DNA from: Heliocybe sulcata
Taxonomy: Eukaryota; Basidiomycota; Agaricomycetes; Gloeophyllales; Gloeophyllaceae
Reading direction: 5' to 3'
Assembly: GCA_004369045.1 (NCBI GenBank)
Contig: ML213504.1
Coordinates: 1,970,894 to 2,034,893, forward strand
Length of the DNA stretch: 64,000 nucleotides
Below are positions 59,547-64,000 of this stretch, piece by piece. The translations under genes were made by a program, and so were the position numbers. The notes below the pieces were generated by a model, which made no database searches, had not been told where the DNA came from, and saw only the letters and a program-made list of their open reading frames with translations. Positions within the stretch are counted from its first letter, which is position 1. Each line of letters begins with the position of its first letter.

Positions 59547-62500
59547 ATGCCAAAGCCCAGCGTACTGCAGAAGTTCCTGAACCAGCCTTCGCAGTCCTAC
59601 ACTTTTCCCACATCAAAGTCACCCAGCGTGAAGCAATATCACTCTACGAAGGCGCAGTTGGTGCGCGTGGCGGCCGGTTCAGAGGAGGAAGTTGGAGTCA
59701 GTGCGGATAGTGGATATGCGGTGCGCTTCTCATATACTGAACGCCCGGTCCGCGGCTGCTCATACACTTATCTGACACGGTTGGAATGCTAGCCCAAAAA
59801 TATACCCAATATCCCCGACATTGTTATATTCGGTTCTTCCCCTCGACGAGGGTTTGTACGGGAAGACGTCATCCCAGCAGATTCGTTGCCTCGCAACCGC
59901 AGTGCTCGCCCGTCGCACTATTCCGGTGTCGCTCCTGACTCTCAACCACAAATACACCAGCCCTCGGGAGACCGTGTTACATATGACGGCATTCCTCAGG
60001 GACATCGAGACTCCGACTCAGGCTCCTCAGACTCGGAAAACGAAGTCTACTACACCCCGGTATCATCTCCCTATAATTCACCACATACTTCCATGGCACT
60101 TTCGGACACAGCTCTAGTTATCCCTCCTGTTCCCATTTCCGTCCCACCTAGACCGATCCCTGAACCCCAACAACCGTCTTTAGCCGCGTTCACCTTCCCC
60201 AGGCGCGCCATTCCTTCTGGGGCACTGTTATCTACCAAAACCAACAGCGAGGCCAATGGAAGGCGCTCGTACACGTATTCCTCCAGCAGTTCCTCCGATA
60301 GTGACGAGGAGGCGTCCATTTTTTCCTCTTCCACAAGTCCCATGTCTGCGTCGACCCAAATCACTACCCCTCCGCAATCCATCAGTGGCCGTAAACAGTC
60401 CCTGCAACGGAGAGGTACCATTTCCAGCACGAGCAGCGGCTCCGCCGCCACTATGGTCGCAGTTCAGAGTGAGCTGTCGAGGTCGAAAGGGCAAGGACAC
60501 AAGCGTACACAATCAGTGGGAGCTGGACCTGGGACCCGACCTGAGGCCAAAGATAGCAGGATACCGGTGTACACGGACAAAAAATGGGCAAGAGATGTCC
60601 GCTGGCTGCAGAACGGTGAACAGTCAAACGGCATAGTTAACCTCTCTACTGCTACAGGCACTCGCAGCCGTTCCAGCAGCACTGCGTCATCCACAAGTTC
60701 CAAGGGCAAGGGGAAATTGAAGGACACCGGCTACGCCTATCATACCTGGGATCGGGATGAGCGAGAGCGGATGAGCGCGGTGATGGAAGAAGACGAAGAC
60801 GACCTCTCTACTATCGGTAACCGCAACTCCAACTATTCGAACCGTTCTCGCAACCGAGGGCGCACTCAGAGTACACCTTCGACGTCGCAGCTACGCGCCT
60901 CGCATACGATCCACGGTGCGCTTTCCAGTAACAGCAGCTCTCATGGAGGAGAGATCCCCAGATCACAGATGCAAGCCCACCGACCCGCGGCATCAGTCTC
61001 CGGCCACTCGCATGCGCACTCGTACACTCAGAGCCATACCACGCGGGCCCTGCCAACGCCTATACCGGCTAGCTCCTCCGGCACCAGCACCCACACGTAC
61101 ACAGGCCTCGTCCTCCCCCGCGCAGGACAAGGTCTGACCCCGGAGAAGACGCTTCTTGGCACCAAGAAGAAGAATAAGGAGTTCACCGGCGGAGGAGGTA
61201 AAGTCGACCTGACGCAGAGCGGGATGGCGACGACGACGATGGCGACTGTGGAAGTTGTCAAGGGTGTTGCTGGTGCTCTGTCAAAGAAGAGGAACATATT
61301 TAAGAGGGGTAATAGTAAGGACGAGGGCTCCTTCCGGGCACATGTTCCGGAGTCGGAGACCCCGCTCGCGTTGACTTCGCATTTGCCGCCTCCGTCGTAC
61401 GTGCCGTCGAACTGTGTGCTCGTCCAAGTGTGGGCGGCGGGCTTAGATTCTGTCGATGACAGGCTTGTAAGAGAGGTTGTTTCGGATGTCGGTGGCGGGA
61501 AGGGAGGGAAAGCGGTCGGTTATGTCCCTGGGAGGAGCCTGGTGGGTCGAGCAGTTGAGGTGGGGAGCAGCGTCAGGGAGGACACGTGCAGGCGAAGTGA
61601 TTGGGTGGTGGGGATGTTGGACGTCAGGAAGGTATGTTTCCCCTGCCGCTCGATCATTAGATTTACAGTTGACAGCAAACCGGAAATTTAGTGTGGCGCT
61701 CTGGCGGAGTTTGTCCTCGTTGAGCGGCATAGATTACACCGCGTGCCTCCGCCACCAGCTCCCGGACAGAATGAGCATACCTCGCTCTCGAGATCTTCCT
61801 CGTATCGGTCGCACTACTCCAGATCCTCTCGTTCAGAATCGCAGTCGCCTTCTGGTTCCCGGACATCGCACACTCGCTCCCAATCGCTTTCTTCGACTCC
61901 TACATACATCAACGTCCGCGCTCAAAGCTATGCACAGATGACGATAGAGGAATTAGCTCTTTTACCCGTCGTCGGAGTCCCAGCGTACCGCGTGTTGCGG
62001 ACATTCGAGCGGGTCATCGAGTTGCGGAGAGTTGTGGAGAGCGAAGGGAATCTGGCAAGGAAGAGGGCGTTGATCTTGAGAGGGCACGATGGCGTGGGGG
62101 CGATGGTGACGCAGATGCTTGCCAGGCGAGGAGTCGATGTGTCGGTCTTCGTGCCAGGGGCGGTGATTGACGTCGGCGACCGTCAGGGAGAAGTGGACTT
62201 GAATGAGAGTGTGGAGGAGAAGATGCTTGAGATAGAGAAGCGTTTACGCGGTTGGGGCGCCGAGGAGATCCTCTGGGGTACTGCCACAAGGGGGGATGGG
62301 AGGGACCGGGATGAAGTACTGGAAGTTGTCCAGCGGCTTGCCGAGGGCGGAGAGGAATTTGACATGGTGCTCGATACCATCGGCGGCCGGGATGTCTGGA
62401 TGGCGTGCAAGACGATCCTTGGCGGTGGCGCGGGTTTGTCCGCGAGCCAATTCACGACGCTCGTGGGCGACCTTATCGAGCGCGTCGTACCGACGGCCCA

Positions 62501-62945
62501 GGATCACTTCTGGGCTGGTTTGAGAAGCATGGGACTCAGCCGTGGTGGGAGCGTTAAGAAGAAGGGACAAGCTGGTGAGAAGGTGGCCGCCGCACTTGTC
62601 GGCGGGAGCCCCAGCATCAGCACCAAGGGCAGCGGGAAGAGTAGCGGGAAAGGCAGCGTGAGGGAGAAGCCCAAGGAGAAGAAGGAGATTGGATACGCGT
62701 GGGTGAGCGTGTCTGCCGACGTCGACATGGAAGGGGAGGACGTCGCGGACACGATGAACGCTTTGCTCCGAATGATCAAAGGTTCGGATATCCGCCCCTG
62801 GGCTGGTCAGACGGATGTCGACGCCTACGACGAGACGAGTCTCGAGAACAAGAAGGTGCTGCCGTTCGAGAGGGCCCCGGAGTTGTTCAGCTCGGGCAGT
62901 TCGCTGAGGGATGGTGGTACAGCGGTCGTGAAGATAGCTGCGTGA
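59547..62945 (+). CDS. MDR-superfamily-like protein with long Ser-rich N-terminus and insert
   Basis: ATG 59547 gives MPKPSVLQKFLNQPSQSY; an intron (59720-59790) joins SADSGYA-PKNIPNIPDIVIF. Then about 480 residues rich in Ser, Thr, Gly and Arg (SYTYSSSSSSDSDEEA). After them a GroES-like part of the medium-chain dehydrogenase/reductase fold appears: NCVLVQVWAAGLDSVDDRLV, GYVPGRSLVGRAVEVG, SDWVVGMLDVRK, then GALAEFVLVERHRLHRVP. A ~60-residue Ser/Arg-rich insert follows, then the Rossmann part: LPVVGVPAYRVLRTFER, RALILRGHDGVGAMVTQML, FDMVLDTIGGRDVW and WVSVSADVDM. The nucleotide loop reads GHDGVG in place of the usual GxGGVG-type motif and no zinc ligands are evident, so catalysis is doubtful. 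Distantly like Ast1-type fungal MDR proteins. Two introns. Confidence 0.72.
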
Positions 62946-63202
62946 AGAATGGTGTTCGTTCTTGGATTGATTTTTCCTGCTGGCATGAATTATCGGGGTC
63001 TATATACGCTACTTGCACATATGTCTTATATCTATAGCCTGTTAGACTAAGGAAGTCGCTCTTGTATTTGTCGCGCATCGCATCCGCATTACCCTCCTGT
63101 AGTATTTGTAGTGTTTAACGCAATATCACGCTCATTGTGCAGATGGAAGGCTAACAAGATAAATACGCATGTACACAGCAAGGAAGTACACGACCTGCAT
63201 CG

Positions 63203-64000
63203 CTATCTTTTCTTTCTGGGCGCAGGCTTTGGCTTCCCGGGTGATTTTTGGGTCGTCGGCGCAGACACGGCTCTCCGTGCCTGCTTCGACTCCTTGGGAA
63301 GAGGGGCAAATGAGATCTTCTTCGTTGGCGGAGCTTTCCTGGTGGACGCCTTCTCTGTCCGCTTCCGCTTGCCAGGGGCCGGCGCAGGGATCTCTTCGTC
63401 ATCATCCTCGTCCTCGTCGCCGCCGGACAACTCTTCCACGTCGCTGTCAACTTCTTCGTCCTCCTCCACCAACTCATCCTCCTCCGCTTCTTCATCCTCC
63501 TCGTCCTCCTCTTCACCCTCTTCTCCGATCCAATTCTCCTCTAGCACAGGCATTCTATCTTCCATGGCCCCAGGAATCATCTTCACTAAGGAGACACTCT
63601 TCACCAGCTCCTTTCTGGTCTTCAGCGTATCTAGCACGTGCTTGAAATCGTCCACATGCTGCTCTTGCTCGGCGTGGGAGGAGGGCGGGTTGGTGTACCT
63701 CGCGAATTTGCCGGTGCTCCAGTCGCGCAGGACCGTGCGTGCAGCTGTAGCGTGGTCAATCACGCCTGCCTGAAAACCGGAAGATGTTTTGTTAGTATAT
63801 AGGACAGCCGACACGAGGGACTAGGCACTGTACCTTTTTCACGAGACCGTTTACTCGCGCGACGCCGGCCAGGAAGCCCTTGGTGTCTCCGCGAATGAAG
63901 GCAGGGAGGTTGTACGAGAGCATCAGATCTTCATGCTCGGCATGCTTCACGATATATTCAACTTCAGAGGAGACTGAGCACGACGTGATATAAGTAGCTC
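63203..64000 (-). CDS. NUG1/nucleostemin-type GTPase, C-terminal part (5' end outside window)
   Basis: The 3' end of a ribosome-assembly GTPase of the circularly permuted Nug1/Grn1/GNL3 group, which helps export pre-60S particles. The visible part begins within VKHAEHEDLMLSYNLPAF, passes IRGDTKGFLAGVARVNGLVKK, and after an intron (about 63772-63831) gives AGVIDHATAARTVLRDWS and GKFARYTNPPSSHAEQEQH, the family's C-terminal block. A long acidic run (EEEDEEDEEAEEDE) and a basic, Pro-rich end (KPKPAPRKKR) close it. The GTP-binding motifs lie beyond the window, so Nug1 versus a sister such as Nog2 rests on the C-terminal block alone. Stop at 63203-63205. Confidence 0.8.

Overview
The window looks like a stretch of a filamentous basidiomycete (Agaricomycete) nuclear genome. 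Nearly every gene is cut by several introns of about 50-80 nt with GT-AG ends and CTNAY-type branch points. Coding DNA is moderately GC-rich, genes sit close together on both strands, and the content (calcineurin B, SSK1, RAD16, ALE1, KRR1, MARVEL protein, MFS transporters) is a fungal core set. No tRNA, rRNA, CRISPR array, retroelement or virus-derived element was seen. All coordinates and functions come from reading translations and splice signals by eye; exon limits are only as good as that.

Layout. 1-12.5 kb: the 3' end of an unidentified Ser/Pro-rich gene, calcineurin B (CNB1, -), mitochondrial tRNA-modification GTPase MSS1 (+), an allantoate-permease-type MFS transporter (-), a WDR89-like WD40 protein (-), an unresolved coding tract, a transformer-2-like SR protein (-) and ribosomal protein eL18 (+). 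12.5-19 kb: an accessory, gene-poor interval with a compact four-exon transcript that codes for little or nothing, the MBOAT lysophospholipid acyltransferase ALE1 (+), a possible P450-like fragment and a MARVEL membrane protein (+). 19-30 kb: RAD16 (+), a 404-bp MITE with 40-bp inverted repeats and TA target duplication, SPT4 (+), a broken-looking coding tract and a Gln-rich LIM-domain-binding (Ldb1/PtaB) regulator (+). 30-43 kb: a PNUTS-type PP1 regulatory subunit (-), an HMG-box protein (+), a WW-domain protein (+), a sugar transporter (+), KRR1 (-), an NCBP3-like cap-binding protein (+) and an unidentified protein (+). 44-64 kb: a KDM3-type JmjC demethylase (-), SSK1 response regulator (-), SERRATE/ARS2 (-), ESF2 (-), an unidentified gene (+), an MDR-like protein with large Ser-rich insertions (+) and the 3' end of NUG1 (-).

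Much of the region serves RNA and chromatin work in the nucleus: ribosome assembly (KRR1, ESF2, NUG1, eL18), cap-binding and RNA 3'-end control (NCBP3-like, ARS2, PNUTS-like), splicing (TRA2-like), elongation (SPT4), repair (RAD16) and chromatin (HMG box, KDM3). CNB1 and SSK1 belong to calcium and osmotic stress signalling. Several pairs are head-to-head over short intergenic DNA (TRA2/eL18, KRR1/NCBP3-like, CNB1/MSS1).

The most unusual features are in gene structure. KRR1 appears to need a single-nucleotide exon to keep frame. RAD16 and the WW gene carry 11- and 12-nt exons. The PNUTS-like gene needs a GC-AG intron to complete its CCCH zinc finger.
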